Source: an uncultured Prevotella sp.
GTDB lineage: Bacteria; Bacteroidota; Bacteroidia; Bacteroidales; Bacteroidaceae
DNA: 64,000 nt
Direction: 5' to 3'
Assembly (NCBI GenBank): GCA_900770395.1
Contig: CAAGKM010000037.1
Coordinates: 53,828 to 117,827 of the forward strand
Below, one piece after another: positions 1-9,007 of the stretch (position 1 is the stretch's first letter; each line of letters begins with the position of its first letter). Below the pieces are notes generated by a model. It was not told where the DNA came from and did not search any database. It saw nothing but the letters and a program-made list of their open reading frames with translations. The position numbers and the translations under genes were made by a program.

Positions 1-565
1 CGCCTCCCATCATCCTGACCTCTTTTATGCGGAGGTTGGCCACGCACCACATCTCGTGGAGCACCATCTCGGCGTCGTCAGCCCCCTGAATCTTCCTCAC
101 CGCCGCGGCGGGCACGTAGAGCACCTCCTTCTGTTTGTCGATGCTCATGATGCGGTGCATCTGCTCGAAGTCGGCAACGTCGCGGGCTCTCACGGCCTTT
201 TTGCCGTTCACCCACATCTGGCGGAACTCCAGCGGTCGCCCGTTGTGGCGCGGCACGTCGGCAACCCACAGCTTGCCCTGACGCTTCCAGCCGCTTATCC
301 TCACGCCGCCGCTTATCACCACCTTGCCTTCGCCTATGATGGTGGTGCCGCTGTCCTCGGGGCGCACGTAGATGGGCTGGTTAAGCCGGTAAGTCCCCTC
401 GGTGAGTTTTATGGTTATGTCTTTTTCGCCGTCGAGCAGCCTCGCCCGCCGCGCTTCCTGAAGTGCCTGCTCAATGGCGTAGCCGCCGGGCCTGACAACG
501 ATGTCTCTCGCTTCTGTCACGGCGAATGCCGCCAGCGACAGGGCAGTAAAAAATAATCTCTTCAT
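1..565 (-). CDS. Secreted right-handed beta-helix protein, 5' part only
   Basis: The reading frame opens at ATG 565 and runs without a stop off the left edge, so only the first 188 residues are visible. Residues 1-19 form a signal peptide (MKRLFFTALSLAAFAVTEA) and the mature protein begins RDIVVRPGG. What follows (AIEQALQEAR, then KLTEGTYRL, then SGTTIIGEGKVVISGG) is the usual opening of pectate-lyase-like parallel beta-helix proteins of Bacteroidetes, many of which act on polysaccharides in the periplasm or at the cell surface. Catalytic residues would lie beyond the edge, so no substrate can be given. It is co-directional with alaS, 133 bases downstream of it. Fold assignment is fairly sure; function is open. 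Confidence 0.75.
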   Translation of the reverse strand, partial: MKRLFFTALSLAAFAVTEARDIVVRPGGYAIEQALQEARRARLLDGEKDITIKLTEGTYRLNQPIYVRPEDSGTTIIGEGKVVISGGVRISGWKRQGKLWVADVPRHNGRPLEFRQMWVNGKKAVRARDVADFEQMHRIMSIDKQKEVLYVPAAAVRKIQGADDAEMVLHEMWCVANLRIKEVRMMGG

Positions 566-597
566 TTTGTTTTAGTAGTTTGTTGTTAGTTTTTATA

Positions 598-650
598 TTA
601 CTTATATAATTTATATATTTTATATGACTTATATAAATTATAAATGTAAT
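598..650. repeat. AT-only direct repeats
   Basis: A run of short overlapping repeats of the words TTATATA and TATATGACTTATATA fills the gap between alaS and the beta-helix gene. A closely similar run stands at about 62,655-62,700 downstream of glnB, so this is a recurring intergenic element here and not coding sequence. Confidence 0.6.
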
Positions 651-684
651 AGGGCTTATAAGGCAAATTAGCCCTATAAGCCCT
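651..684 (-). terminator. Hairpin after alaS
   Basis: A 13-base arm (AGGGCTTATAAGG) and its near-complement (CCCTATAAGCCCT) enclose 8 bases, with one mismatch. It lies 15 bases beyond the alaS stop. The following minus-strand sequence is AT-rich but has no clean T tract, so termination is likely but not certain. Confidence 0.5.
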
Positions 685-698
685 ATAAAGGTATATCC

Positions 699-3320
699 TT
701 ACAGCTTCGCCAGCTCCACCACCTTGTCGATGGCTGCCGACAGTCCGTCGGGGTTCTTGCCTCCTGCAGTGGCGTAGTGTGGCTGTCCGCCGCCGCCTCC
801 CTGCATCAGCTTGGCAGCCTCGCGCACCATCTGTCCGGCGTTCAGCCCGTGGTCCTTCACCATGTCGTCGCTCATCATCACGCTGAGCATCGGCTTGCCT
901 GCCTCCACAGAACCGATGACGCAGAGCAGCGAACCCTCCACGGCTTCGCGAATCTTGAAGCACAGGTCCTTTGCCATTGCGGCGGTCATTGGCAGACGGG
1001 CAGCGATGAGCCTGACTCCGCCCACCTCGCGCGCCTTGGCTATGAGGTCGTCCTTGGTCTTTTCAACGGCTTGCGCCTGGAACTGCTCAATCGACTTCTT
1101 CATGGCGTCGTGCTCCTCGATGTATTTCTCGATTACGCCCTTCAGGTCCTTGGCGTTGTTGAACAGCGAGCCGATTGCCTTGAGCGCGTCCTCGCAGTGG
1201 TAGAGCAGTTTCTCGCACTCCTCGCCCGTCTTCACCTCTATGCGGCGTATTCCGGCGGCTACGCTGCTCTCGCTCACGATTTTCACCATTCCTATGCGGC
1301 CCGTGCTGGTGGTGTGAATACCGCCGCAGAACTCGCACGACGGACCGAAGCGCACCACGCGCACCTTGTCGCCGTATTTCTCGCCGAAAAGGGCGATGGC
1401 TCCCAGCTCCTTTGCCTGCTCAATGGGGATGTCGCGGTGCTCGTCGATGTGTATGTCCTGGCGTATGAGGCCGTTCACCATCTGCTCCACCTTGCGTATC
1501 TCCTCGTCGGTGACTTTCTGGAAGTGAGAGAAGTCGAAGCGCAGCGTGTCGGGGCTTACGTATGAGCCCTTCTGCTCCACGTGGTCGCCCAGCACCTGTT
1601 TCAGAGCGTAGTCTATGAGGTGGGTGGCGGTGTGGTTGGCAGCGCTGGCGTTGCGCTTGTCGGTGTCGACGCAAGCCATGAATTCAGCCTCGATGTTCTT
1701 GGGCAGTGCCTTCACGATGTGGATGCTCTGACCGTTCTCGCGGCGTGTGTCGGTGATTTCCACGGTCTCGTCCTCGCTCACGAGCACGCCCTGATCGCCC
1801 ACCTGACCACCCATTTCGCCGTAGAAGGGAGTGTGGTCGAGCACCAGCTCGTAGTATGTCGATTTCTTCTGTGTTGTCTTGCGGTAGCGCAGTATGTGGC
1901 AGTTGTACTCGGTGTAGTCGTAGCCCACAAACTGCTGCTCGCCCGGCATCAGCTCCACCCAGTCGGTGCTCTCCACTGCGGCGGCGTTGCGGGCGCGTGC
2001 CTTCTGTTTCTCCATCTCTTCGGCAAACTGGTTCTCGTCTACGGTCATGCCGTTCTCGCGGCAGATAAGCTCCGTGAGGTCGAGCGGGAATCCGTAGGTG
2101 TCGAACAGGCGGAAAGCCTGCGCTCCGTCGAGCTCGGTCTTGCCTTCTGCCTTCATCTGCTCCATTGCGCCGTTGAGCATCGCGATGCCTTTCTCAAGGG
2201 TGCGCAGGAACGAGTCTTCCTCTTCCTTCATCACCTTGCCAATGAGCTCGCGCTGTGCGGGCAGCTCGGGATAGGCGCCGCCCATCTCGCCTATGAACAC
2301 TGGCAGCAGGCGGTGCATGAACGCCTCCTTCTGTCCGAGGAAGGTGTAGGCGTAGCGCACGGCGCGGCGCAGTATTCGGCGGATCACGTAACCGGCCTTG
2401 GCGTTGCCCGGCAGCTGTCCGTCGGCAATGGAGAACGCCACGGCGCGCAGGTGGTCGGCTATCACTCGCATTGCCACGTCGGTGGCTTCGTCGTCGCCGT
2501 AGTTCTTGCCGCTCAGTCGGGCTATCTCCTTTATCACGGGCTGGAACACGTCGGTGTCGTAGTTGGAGTGCTTGCCCTGAAGGGCTCTCACCAGTCGCTC
2601 AAAGCCCATGCCGGTGTCCACTACGTTCATCGAGAGCTTTTCGAGCGAGCCGTCAGCCTTGCGGTTGAACTGCATGAACACTATGTTCCATATCTCAATC
2701 ACCTGAGGGTCGTCCTGGTTCACGCGGTCACGTCCGGGCACTGCCGCCTTCTCCTCGGGTGTGCGGCTGTCGAGGTGAATCTCCGAGCAGGGACCGCACG
2801 GACCAGTGTCGCCCATCTCCCAGAAGTTGTCGTGCTTGTTTCCGTTGATGATGTGGTCTTCGGGCACGTGCTTCTTCCAGAATGCGGCAGCCTCGTCGTC
2901 GCGGCTCAGCCCTTCTTCCTCAGAGCCCTCGAACACTGTCACATACAAATCCTCAGGGTTGAGCTTCAGCACATCCACGAGGTACTCCCACGCCATGTCG
3001 ATGGCGCCCTCCTTGAAATAGTCGCCGAAGCTCCAGTTGCCGAGCATCTCGAACATTGTGTGATGGTAGGTGTCGTGACCCACTTCCTCCAGGTCGTTGT
3101 GCTTTCCGCTCACTCGCAGGCACTTCTGCGAGTCGGCGCGGCGGCGCGGCTCAGGATTGCGTGTGCCCAGGATTACGTCTTTCCACTGGTTCATGCCTGC
3201 GTTGGTGAACATCAGCGTAGGGTCGTCCTTAATCACCATCGGAGCCGACGGCACTATGGCATGCCCTTTTTCTTCAAAGAATTTCTTGAATGATTCTCGA
3301 ATTTCGTTTGCTGTCATCAT
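699..3320 (-). CDS. alaS: Alanyl-tRNA synthetase
   Basis: Charges tRNA-Ala with alanine in the cytoplasm. The 873 residues match the full bacterial length. The class II aminoacylation domain is at the N-terminus with the characteristic FTNAGMNQW at residues 38-46. The editing domain carries the zinc-type motifs HTATH (about 560) and CEFCGGIH (about 663), and a C-terminal DHHA1-like region ends in a glycine-rich segment ([15 protein letters not shown]). The start is ATG 3320, with a second ATG directly after it. A TAACTTTG promoter box lies 42 bases upstream. It is divergent from the MerR-like gene and the two share a 109-base promoter region. Nothing is broken or unusual. Confidence 0.98.
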   Translation of the reverse strand: MMTANEIRESFKKFFEEKGHAIVPSAPMVIKDDPTLMFTNAGMNQWKDVILGTRNPEPRRRADSQKCLRVSGKHNDLEEVGHDTYHHTMFEMLGNWSFGDYFKEGAIDMAWEYLVDVLKLNPEDLYVTVFEGSEEEGLSRDDEAAAFWKKHVPEDHIINGNKHDNFWEMGDTGPCGPCSEIHLDSRTPEEKAAVPGRDRVNQDDPQVIEIWNIVFMQFNRKADGSLEKLSMNVVDTGMGFERLVRALQGKHSNYDTDVFQPVIKEIARLSGKNYGDDEATDVAMRVIADHLRAVAFSIADGQLPGNAKAGYVIRRILRRAVRYAYTFLGQKEAFMHRLLPVFIGEMGGAYPELPAQRELIGKVMKEEEDSFLRTLEKGIAMLNGAMEQMKAEGKTELDGAQAFRLFDTYGFPLDLTELICRENGMTVDENQFAEEMEKQKARARNAAAVESTDWVELMPGEQQFVGYDYTEYNCHILRYRKTTQKKSTYYELVLDHTPFYGEMGGQVGDQGVLVSEDETVEITDTRRENGQSIHIVKALPKNIEAEFMACVDTDKRNASAANHTATHLIDYALKQVLGDHVEQKGSYVSPDTLRFDFSHFQKVTDEEIRKVEQMVNGLIRQDIHIDEHRDIPIEQAKELGAIALFGEKYGDKVRVVRFGPSCEFCGGIHTTSTGRIGMVKIVSESSVAAGIRRIEVKTGEECEKLLYHCEDALKAIGSLFNNAKDLKGVIEKYIEEHDAMKKSIEQFQAQAVEKTKDDLIAKAREVGGVRLIAARLPMTAAMAKDLCFKIREAVEGSLLCVIGSVEAGKPMLSVMMSDDMVKDHGLNAGQMVREAAKLMQGGGGGQPHYATAGGKNPDGLSAAIDKVVELAKL

Positions 3321-3361
3321 AACTTTATGCTTTATTTTTATTAATTTCCTGAAAATATTTG

Positions 3362-3369
3362 CAAAGTTA
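3362..3369 (-). promoter_or_regulatory. -7 box of alaS
   Basis: TAACTTTG on the minus strand fits the Bacteroidetes TAnnTTTG consensus and would give a leader of about 35 bases before alaS. Confidence 0.65.
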
Positions 3370-3381
3370 CGGTTTTTTTAC

Positions 3382-3389
3382 TACATTTG
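3382..3389 (+). promoter_or_regulatory. -7 box of the MerR-like gene
   Basis: TACATTTG fits the TAnnTTTG consensus 41 bases before the MerR-like start. It lies only 12 bases from the alaS box on the other strand, so polymerases at the two promoters may interfere. Confidence 0.6.
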
Positions 3390-3429
3390 CAAATGTTTTG
3401 CAAACAGATTGAAAAAATAAGGTGATTTT

Positions 3430-3780
3430 ATGGCTTTAAACACAGACAAGAACCTGAAGTTGTACTACTCCATAAAGGAAGTGGCGCAGATGTTCGACCT
3501 CAACGAGAGCACCCTCCGCTATTGGGAAAAGGAGTTTACGTCGCTGCGCCCCAAGACCAGCGGCGCCAGCAAGATAAGGCAGTATTCTGAGAAGGACATC
3601 GAGCAGATACGCCTCATCCACAACCTCGTGAAGGTGCGCGGATTCAAGATTGCCGCCGCACGACAGGCGCTGAGCAGCAACCGCTCGGGCGCCGACAGGA
3701 CTGCCGAGGTGATAGACAAGCTCACCGCCATAAAGGAGGAGCTTGTGGCGATGAAGAAACTCATCGACGGGATGTATTGA
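3430..3780 (+). CDS. MerR-family DNA-binding regulator, small
   Basis: A 116-residue protein with an N-terminal winged helix of the MerR type: YSIKEVAQMFDLNESTLRYWEKEF at about residues 14-37 is the helix-turn-helix with its conserved RYWE, followed by a second helical pair (YSEKDIEQIRLIHNLVKVRGFKI). The C-terminus is a short helix rich in K and E, probably the dimerisation coiled coil. There is no cysteine cluster or other effector domain, so the signal cannot be named. Proteins of this type are conserved in Bacteroidetes next to housekeeping genes. It ends 14 bases from the convergent AraC gene. Confidence 0.85.
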   Translation: MALNTDKNLKLYYSIKEVAQMFDLNESTLRYWEKEFTSLRPKTSGASKIRQYSEKDIEQIRLIHNLVKVRGFKIAAARQALSSNRSGADRTAEVIDKLTAIKEELVAMKKLIDGMY

Positions 3781-3794
3781 CGCTTATTTTATTT

Positions 3795-4619
3795 TTATCT
3801 GGGCTTGTTGAGATTGCAGCCGTTGCGGTAATCTGATATTGACATACCCGTGCGCTTTCTGAAGTAGCGGCACATATAGGAAGTGTCGGCGAAATGCAGA
3901 TGGTCTGCCATTTGTCCGGCTGTCATGGTGGTGTTTGCCAGTATGTATTTCATTTCCAGAATCACCTGACGGTCGATTGCGTCCTTGGGCGACTCTTTTC
4001 CCACCTGCCTCACAATCATGGCGAGATAGTTTGGGGTGATGCAAAGGCTGTCGGCGTAGAACTTGATGTCGCGGTGGGAGGTGAAATTATCGAAAACAAG
4101 ATTGTAGAACTTCATGCACAGCTGCTCAGGACGCTTCAGCTCCTTCTCCATTTTCTTTCCCCCATACTGCTGTTGCCAAAGGTTATAATACACAAGATAA
4201 ATATTGTGTACAACATTTTTAAGTATCTCATTGCGGCACTGATATGAAGAATAGTTATTGAAAACGTGTTTCAGCAAATCCGTCCATATCCTTATCTCAT
4301 TTCCTCCGTCGATAACTGGATTCACAAACAGGCAGTCATAAAACATATTCGGCACTCCGTATGCCGCCGTCTCTGCGAAATCACAGCTCATCAGGCAGTA
4401 GAACATCATCAAATCCTCGGAACGTGAATGAAAAGACGGAAACATGTCGGGCGAAACAATAATCATCATGCCTTGAGACACGCGATATTCTTCAAACTGG
4501 AGCTGTAGCGTTGCCTCGCCCCGCCTGCAATACAGAATGACATACGACGGAAGATGGCTCTCCCACCACAGCTTGAAATTGCTCATGTCGAGCTCGCCCA
4601 CAACGCACTGGTTTTCCAT
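3795..4619 (-). CDS. AraC-family regulator divergent from the efflux operon
   Basis: The 274-residue protein has a cupin-like N-terminal sensor half (about 1-150) and a C-terminal AraC DNA-binding half with two helix-turn-helix units (FYADSLCITPNYLAMIVRQ and QMADHLHFADTSYMCRYFR, about residues 190-265). I place the start at ATG 4619 (MENQCVVGE). The frame extends to a TTG at 4655, but that lies inside the TACTTTTG promoter box. It is divergent from the RND efflux operon with about 165 bases between starts, the usual arrangement for a local activator or repressor of a pump. That role is inferred from position alone. Confidence 0.88.
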   Translation of the reverse strand: MENQCVVGELDMSNFKLWWESHLPSYVILYCRRGEATLQLQFEEYRVSQGMMIIVSPDMFPSFHSRSEDLMMFYCLMSCDFAETAAYGVPNMFYDCLFVNPVIDGGNEIRIWTDLLKHVFNNYSSYQCRNEILKNVVHNIYLVYYNLWQQQYGGKKMEKELKRPEQLCMKFYNLVFDNFTSHRDIKFYADSLCITPNYLAMIVRQVGKESPKDAIDRQVILEMKYILANTTMTAGQMADHLHFADTSYMCRYFRKRTGMSISDYRNGCNLNKPR

Positions 4620-4652
4620 TAGTCCTTGGTCTGTTTTTATTGTTTTCACCTG

Positions 4653-4660
4653 CAAAAGTA
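4653..4660 (-). promoter_or_regulatory. -7 box of the AraC gene
   Basis: TACTTTTG on the minus strand fits TAnnTTTG. It excludes the upstream TTG as a start and supports ATG 4619. Confidence 0.6.
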
Positions 4661-4747
4661 CTAAATTTATCCCATATTCTGCTGTTTTCTTATAAAAAGT
4701 ACCAATTTCTGAATAAAAATGAAAACGGATAAGCCACGGAATAGTAC

Positions 4748-4755
4748 TACCTTTG
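4748..4755 (+). promoter_or_regulatory. -7 box of the first RND operon
   Basis: TACCTTTG followed by GC, a strong match to the Bacteroidetes promoter, 30 bases before ATG 4785. It shows that the in-frame ATG at 4719 is upstream of transcription and is not the start. Confidence 0.7.
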
Positions 4756-4784
4756 CACCCGCTAAAAAAACGAGGATAAAAAGA

Positions 4785-5897
4785 ATGAAGAGAAAAAGAA
4801 CCGTGGGGACGATGCTACTCCCCTTATTGCTGCTTGCGGGATGCGGGCAAGAACAGAAAGGACAGGAGACAGGACAGGCACTGCCCGTGATGGTGGTTGC
4901 TTCCCGGTCAGTTGAATTTCAGGAAACATATTCCGCGTCCATTCGCGGACGGCAGGATGTGGACATTATGCCCCAAGTGTCGGGGCGCATCACCCGCCTG
5001 TGTGTGAAAGAGGGCGAGCGTGTAAGGACAGGGCAAGTGCTGGCTGTCATTGATCAGGTGCCCTACCGTGCGGCATTGCGCACGGCACTGGCCAACGTCA
5101 GTGCGGCGCGGGCGAAAGTGGAAACGGCACGGATAGAACAGCAAGGCAAGCAAGCCCTGTTTGACGAGAAGGTAATATCCGATTATGAACTTTCCCTTGC
5201 CCGTAACCGGCTGGCTGTGTCACTGGCTGAACTCGAACAGGCAAAGGCGCAGGAGGCGGATGCCCGCCACAATCTTTCATATACAGAGATAAAAAGTCCA
5301 AGCGACGGAGTGGTGGGCACGTTGCCCTTCCGCATCGGCGCACTTGTCGGTCCAGGCATGACGCAGCCCTTCACGGTGGTATCGGACAACTCGGAAATGT
5401 ACGTCTATTTCTCCGTTTCCGAAAACAAATTGCGTCAGCTCAGGGCACAATACGGGTCAATCGACAAGATGATTTCCCAGATGCCGGAAGTCAGCCTGCA
5501 AATGAACGACGGCACGCTATATAATAAGAAAGGGCGAATAAAGACCGTCAGCGGTGTGGTGAACTCCACCACGGGGGCGGTGCAGATAAAAGCCCTGTTC
5601 CCCAATCCTGACCGTGAACTGTTGAGCGGAACCATCGGCAATGTCATTCTGCAAGGGCTGAATGTGGATGCCATACTGGTTCCCATGACTGCTACTGTGG
5701 AATTACAGGACAAGATTATCGCTTACCGCCTTAAAAACGGGAGAGCAAAGGCTGCCTACCTAACCGTGGATCGTCTGAACGACGGCAACCACTTTGTTGT
5801 AAGGCAGGGCTTGTCAGTCGGAGACACCATCATTGCCGAAGGCGTGGGACAGGTAAGGGAAGGAATGATTGTCAAACCTAAAATAGCAAAGCCATGA
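4785..5897 (+). CDS. RND efflux periplasmic adaptor (membrane fusion lipoprotein)
   Basis: A 370-residue AcrA/MexA-type adaptor linking the inner-membrane pump to the outer-membrane channel. A lipoprotein signal ends in LLLLAGC, so it should be anchored by a lipid on Cys. After it come the first half of a lipoyl/barrel-sandwich domain (RQDVDIMPQVSGRI), a helical hairpin of about 70 residues (ALANVSAARAKVETARIEQQ onward), the second lipoyl half (YTEIKSPSDGVVGTLPFRIG), a beta-barrel and a membrane-proximal domain. The start is chosen at ATG 4785 because a promoter box lies at 4748 and the lipobox fits. The next gene overlaps it by four bases. AcrA-type HAE1 family is sure; the substrates are unknown. 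Confidence 0.93.
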   Translation: MKRKRTVGTMLLPLLLLAGCGQEQKGQETGQALPVMVVASRSVEFQETYSASIRGRQDVDIMPQVSGRITRLCVKEGERVRTGQVLAVIDQVPYRAALRTALANVSAARAKVETARIEQQGKQALFDEKVISDYELSLARNRLAVSLAELEQAKAQEADARHNLSYTEIKSPSDGVVGTLPFRIGALVGPGMTQPFTVVSDNSEMYVYFSVSENKLRQLRAQYGSIDKMISQMPEVSLQMNDGTLYNKKGRIKTVSGVVNSTTGAVQIKALFPNPDRELLSGTIGNVILQGLNVDAILVPMTATVELQDKIIAYRLKNGRAKAAYLTVDRLNDGNHFVVRQGLSVGDTIIAEGVGQVREGMIVKPKIAKP

Positions 5898-8800
5898 ACC
5901 TGCGTTTCTTCATAGACCGCCCTGTGTTTTCGGGCGTTATCTCCGTGGTGATTGTCCTGATGGGGGGCATTGCGATGTTCTCGCTCCCCGTGGAACAATA
6001 TCCCGACATAGCCCCGCCCACCATCAATGTATGGGCAACCTATCCCGGCGCAAATGCCGAGACGGTGCAGAAAGCTGTGATTGTTCCGTTGGAAGAAGCC
6101 ATCAACGGCGTGGAGGACATGACCTATATGACCTCCACGGCATCCAACACTGGCGATGCTTCCATCAACATCTATTTCAAGCAGGGTGCCAATGCCGACA
6201 TGGCGGCGGTCAATGTGCAGAACCGCGTGAACGGAGTGCTGAGCCAGCTTCCGGCAGAGGCAACAAAGACTGGTGTCACCACCGAGAAGCAGCAGAACGC
6301 CGAGTTGCTGACATTCGCCCTATACAGTCCCGACGGCCGTTTCGACCAGACCTTTCTCAACAATTACGTGAAGATTAACGTGGAGCCGCGGCTGAAGCGC
6401 ATCGGCGGTGTGGGAAAGGCACAGCTGTTCGGTTCCAATTACAGCATGCGCCTCTGGCTGCGTCCCGACAAGATGGCGCAGTACGGACTGATTCCCGACG
6501 ACATTTCATCCGTGTTGGCAAAGCAGAACATAGAGGCTGCAACCGGTTCGTTCGGAGCAAACCATCCCACGGCAAATGAATACACGATGAAGTACCGCGG
6601 CAGGCTTTCTACGTCAGAGGAATTTGGCGAGCTGGTGGTAAAGTCACTGCCTGGCGGCGACGTGCTGCGGCTGAAGGATGTTGCCGATGTGGAACTCGGC
6701 GATGAATATTACAACTATTCCACCGAGGTGAACGGACATCCGGCTGCCATCATGCTCATCAACCAGAAAGCGGGCTCAAACGCTTCGAGCACCATCAATG
6801 AAATTCATGAGGTGCTTGACGAAATTGAACGCGACCTGCCGGAAGGGGCGAAGTTCGTGGTGCTTACCGATACCAACAAGTTTCTGTATGCCTCCATCAA
6901 CTCTGTCGTCCGGACGCTTGTCGAGGCTATACTTTTAGTAATCGTGGTGGTGTATGTATTCTTGCAGGATATAAAGTCCACGCTCATTCCCGCGATATCC
7001 ATCTTCGTTTCCATCATCGGCACGTTTGCCGTGATGTCGCTGATAGGCTTTTCCGTCAACTTGCTCACGCTCTTCGCCCTTGTGCTTGCCATCGGTACGG
7101 TGGTGGACGATGCCATTGTGGTGGTTGAGGCGGTGCAGGCGAAGTTCGACGAGGGCTATCAGTCGCCGGTGCTTGCCGCCGATGATGCCATGAAGGGTGT
7201 CTCGTCTGCCATTCTCACCTCTACCATTATCTTTATGGCGGTGTTTATCCCTGTGGCAATGATGGGCGGCACTTCCGGCGCATTCTATGCTCAGTTCGGC
7301 ATCACGATGGCGGTAGCCGTGGGCATTTCGGCTGTCAATGCCTTCACTCTTTCTCCGGCATTGTGCGCTTTGTTCCTGAAACCCTATATCGACGAGCACG
7401 GAAACACGAAGCATAATTTTGCGGCACGCTTCCGCAAGGCTTTCAATGCCGTATTTGACCGCCTGAGCCGCCGCTATGTGTGTGCGGTGCTGTATGTCAT
7501 CCATCGCCGGTGGTTGCTGTGGGGTACTATTGGGTTATCAATCGGCTTGCTGGTTCTGCTGGTAAATGTGACAAAGACGGGACTTATCCCGCAGGAGGAC
7601 ACCGGCACGGTGATGATGAGCATGAACACTAAGCCCGGCTCATCTATGGCGCAGACCGACAAGGTGATGGCGCGTATCAACAGCCGCCTTGACAGTATCA
7701 GCGAGATTGAATACAGCGGTGCGGTAGGAGGATTCTCATTCAACGGTTCCGGTCCGTCGCAGGCAATGTATTTCATGACACTAAAGGACTGGGACCAGCG
7801 CAAGGGCGAAGGACAGTCGGCTGATGACGTGATAGGCAAAATTTATGCCGCCACTGCGGATGTGCCCGATGCCACGGTGTTCGCCATGGCACCGCCGATG
7901 ATTGCCGGCTACGGCATGGGCAGTGGTTTCGAGCTATACTTGCAGGACAAGACTGGCGGCGATGTCACTGCATTCAAGAGGGAAGCCGACAAATTTGTGG
8001 AGGCACTGTCACGCCGTCCTGAAATTGGTGAGGTCTATTCGTCTTTTGCCACCGACTATCCCCAGTATTGGGTTGACATCGATGCGGCGAAATGCGAACA
8101 GTCGGGCGTGTCTCCTGCCGATGTGCTGTCGACGCTTTCAGGATATTACACGGGGTCGTATGTCTCGGACTTCAACCGCTTCTCCAAGCTCTACCATGTC
8201 ACCATGCAGGCACCGGCGGAGTACCGCGTAAACACGGAGTCGCTCAACATGATGTATGTGCGTACTGCCGACGGCGGCATGGCACCGCTGAGCCAGTTTG
8301 TGCGCCTTACCAAGACCAACGGTCCTTCCGACCTTACGCGCTTCAATCTTTTCAATGCCATCGCCATCAACGGTTCTCCGGCATCGGGCTTCAGTTCAGG
8401 TCAGGTAATTAAGGCTATCGGTGAGACGGCACGTGAGGTTCTTCCAGCCACTTGCAGCTACGAGTTCGGGGGCTTGTCGCGCGAGGAGAGCAAGACCACC
8501 AACAATGCCGCGCTGATATTCGTGCTCTGCATGGCACTGATATATCTGATATTGTGCGCTCTCTACGAAAGCGTGTTCATTCCGTTTGCCGTGCTGCTGT
8601 CCGTGCCGTGCGGACTGACGGGCAGTTTCCTGTTTGCATGGCTGTTCGGACTGGAGAACAACATCTATATGCAGACTGGACTGATTATGATAATCGGACT
8701 GCTTGCCAAAACTGCCATCCTGTTGACCGAATATGCCGGCAGGCGACGGTCGGAAGGCATGACATTGGCACAGGCGGCATACAGCGCGGCAAAGGTTCGC

Positions 8801-9007
8801 CTGCGACCTATATTGATGACTGTGTTGTCGATGGTGTTCGGGCTTGTTCCGCTGATGATGGCTCACGGCGTGGGTGCCAACGGCAGCCGCTCGCTTGCCA
8901 CGGGCGTAATCGGCGGCATGATAGTGGGCACATTGGCATTGCTGTTCCTCGTGCCGTCGCTGTTCATAGCATTCCAGTATATTCAAGAACGGGTAAAACG
9001 TAAATAA
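5894..9007 (+). CDS. RND multidrug efflux transporter, HAE1 type (first pump)
   Basis: The proton-driven inner-membrane pump of the tripartite system, 1037 residues, the normal AcrB length. It begins with the typical NLRFFIDRPVFSGVISVVIV membrane helix. The two aspartates of the proton relay are in VVDDAIVVVE (TM4) and the matching lysine in LIMIIGLLAKTAIL (TM10). Two large periplasmic loops and twelve predicted membrane helices are present. ATGA overlap with the adaptor indicates translational coupling, and the channel gene starts directly after its stop. A second complete pump of the same family lies at 50.1-53.4 kb. Exported compounds cannot be read from the sequence. Confidence 0.97.
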   Translation: MNLRFFIDRPVFSGVISVVIVLMGGIAMFSLPVEQYPDIAPPTINVWATYPGANAETVQKAVIVPLEEAINGVEDMTYMTSTASNTGDASINIYFKQGANADMAAVNVQNRVNGVLSQLPAEATKTGVTTEKQQNAELLTFALYSPDGRFDQTFLNNYVKINVEPRLKRIGGVGKAQLFGSNYSMRLWLRPDKMAQYGLIPDDISSVLAKQNIEAATGSFGANHPTANEYTMKYRGRLSTSEEFGELVVKSLPGGDVLRLKDVADVELGDEYYNYSTEVNGHPAAIMLINQKAGSNASSTINEIHEVLDEIERDLPEGAKFVVLTDTNKFLYASINSVVRTLVEAILLVIVVVYVFLQDIKSTLIPAISIFVSIIGTFAVMSLIGFSVNLLTLFALVLAIGTVVDDAIVVVEAVQAKFDEGYQSPVLAADDAMKGVSSAILTSTIIFMAVFIPVAMMGGTSGAFYAQFGITMAVAVGISAVNAFTLSPALCALFLKPYIDEHGNTKHNFAARFRKAFNAVFDRLSRRYVCAVLYVIHRRWLLWGTIGLSIGLLVLLVNVTKTGLIPQEDTGTVMMSMNTKPGSSMAQTDKVMARINSRLDSISEIEYSGAVGGFSFNGSGPSQAMYFMTLKDWDQRKGEGQSADDVIGKIYAATADVPDATVFAMAPPMIAGYGMGSGFELYLQDKTGGDVTAFKREADKFVEALSRRPEIGEVYSSFATDYPQYWVDIDAAKCEQSGVSPADVLSTLSGYYTGSYVSDFNRFSKLYHVTMQAPAEYRVNTESLNMMYVRTADGGMAPLSQFVRLTKTNGPSDLTRFNLFNAIAINGSPASGFSSGQVIKAIGETAREVLPATCSYEFGGLSREESKTTNNAALIFVLCMALIYLILCALYESVFIPFAVLLSVPCGLTGSFLFAWLFGLENNIYMQTGLIMIIGLLAKTAILLTEYAGRRRSEGMTLAQAAYSAAKVRLRPILMTVLSMVFGLVPLMMAHGVGANGSRSLATGVIGGMIVGTLALLFLVPSLFIAFQYIQERVKRK

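Noticed and set aside
56..556. Plus-strand frame of 166 codons
   Set aside because: Antisense to the beta-helix gene, whose minus-strand frame has a signal peptide and family motifs.
1581..3293. Plus-strand frame of 570 codons
   Set aside because: Lies fully antisense to alaS; composition is a mirror of the alaS codons and has no domain.
4719..4784. Upstream ATG as start of the first adaptor
   Set aside because: It lies ahead of the TACCTTTG promoter box at 4748; ATG 4785 leads straight into the lipoprotein signal.
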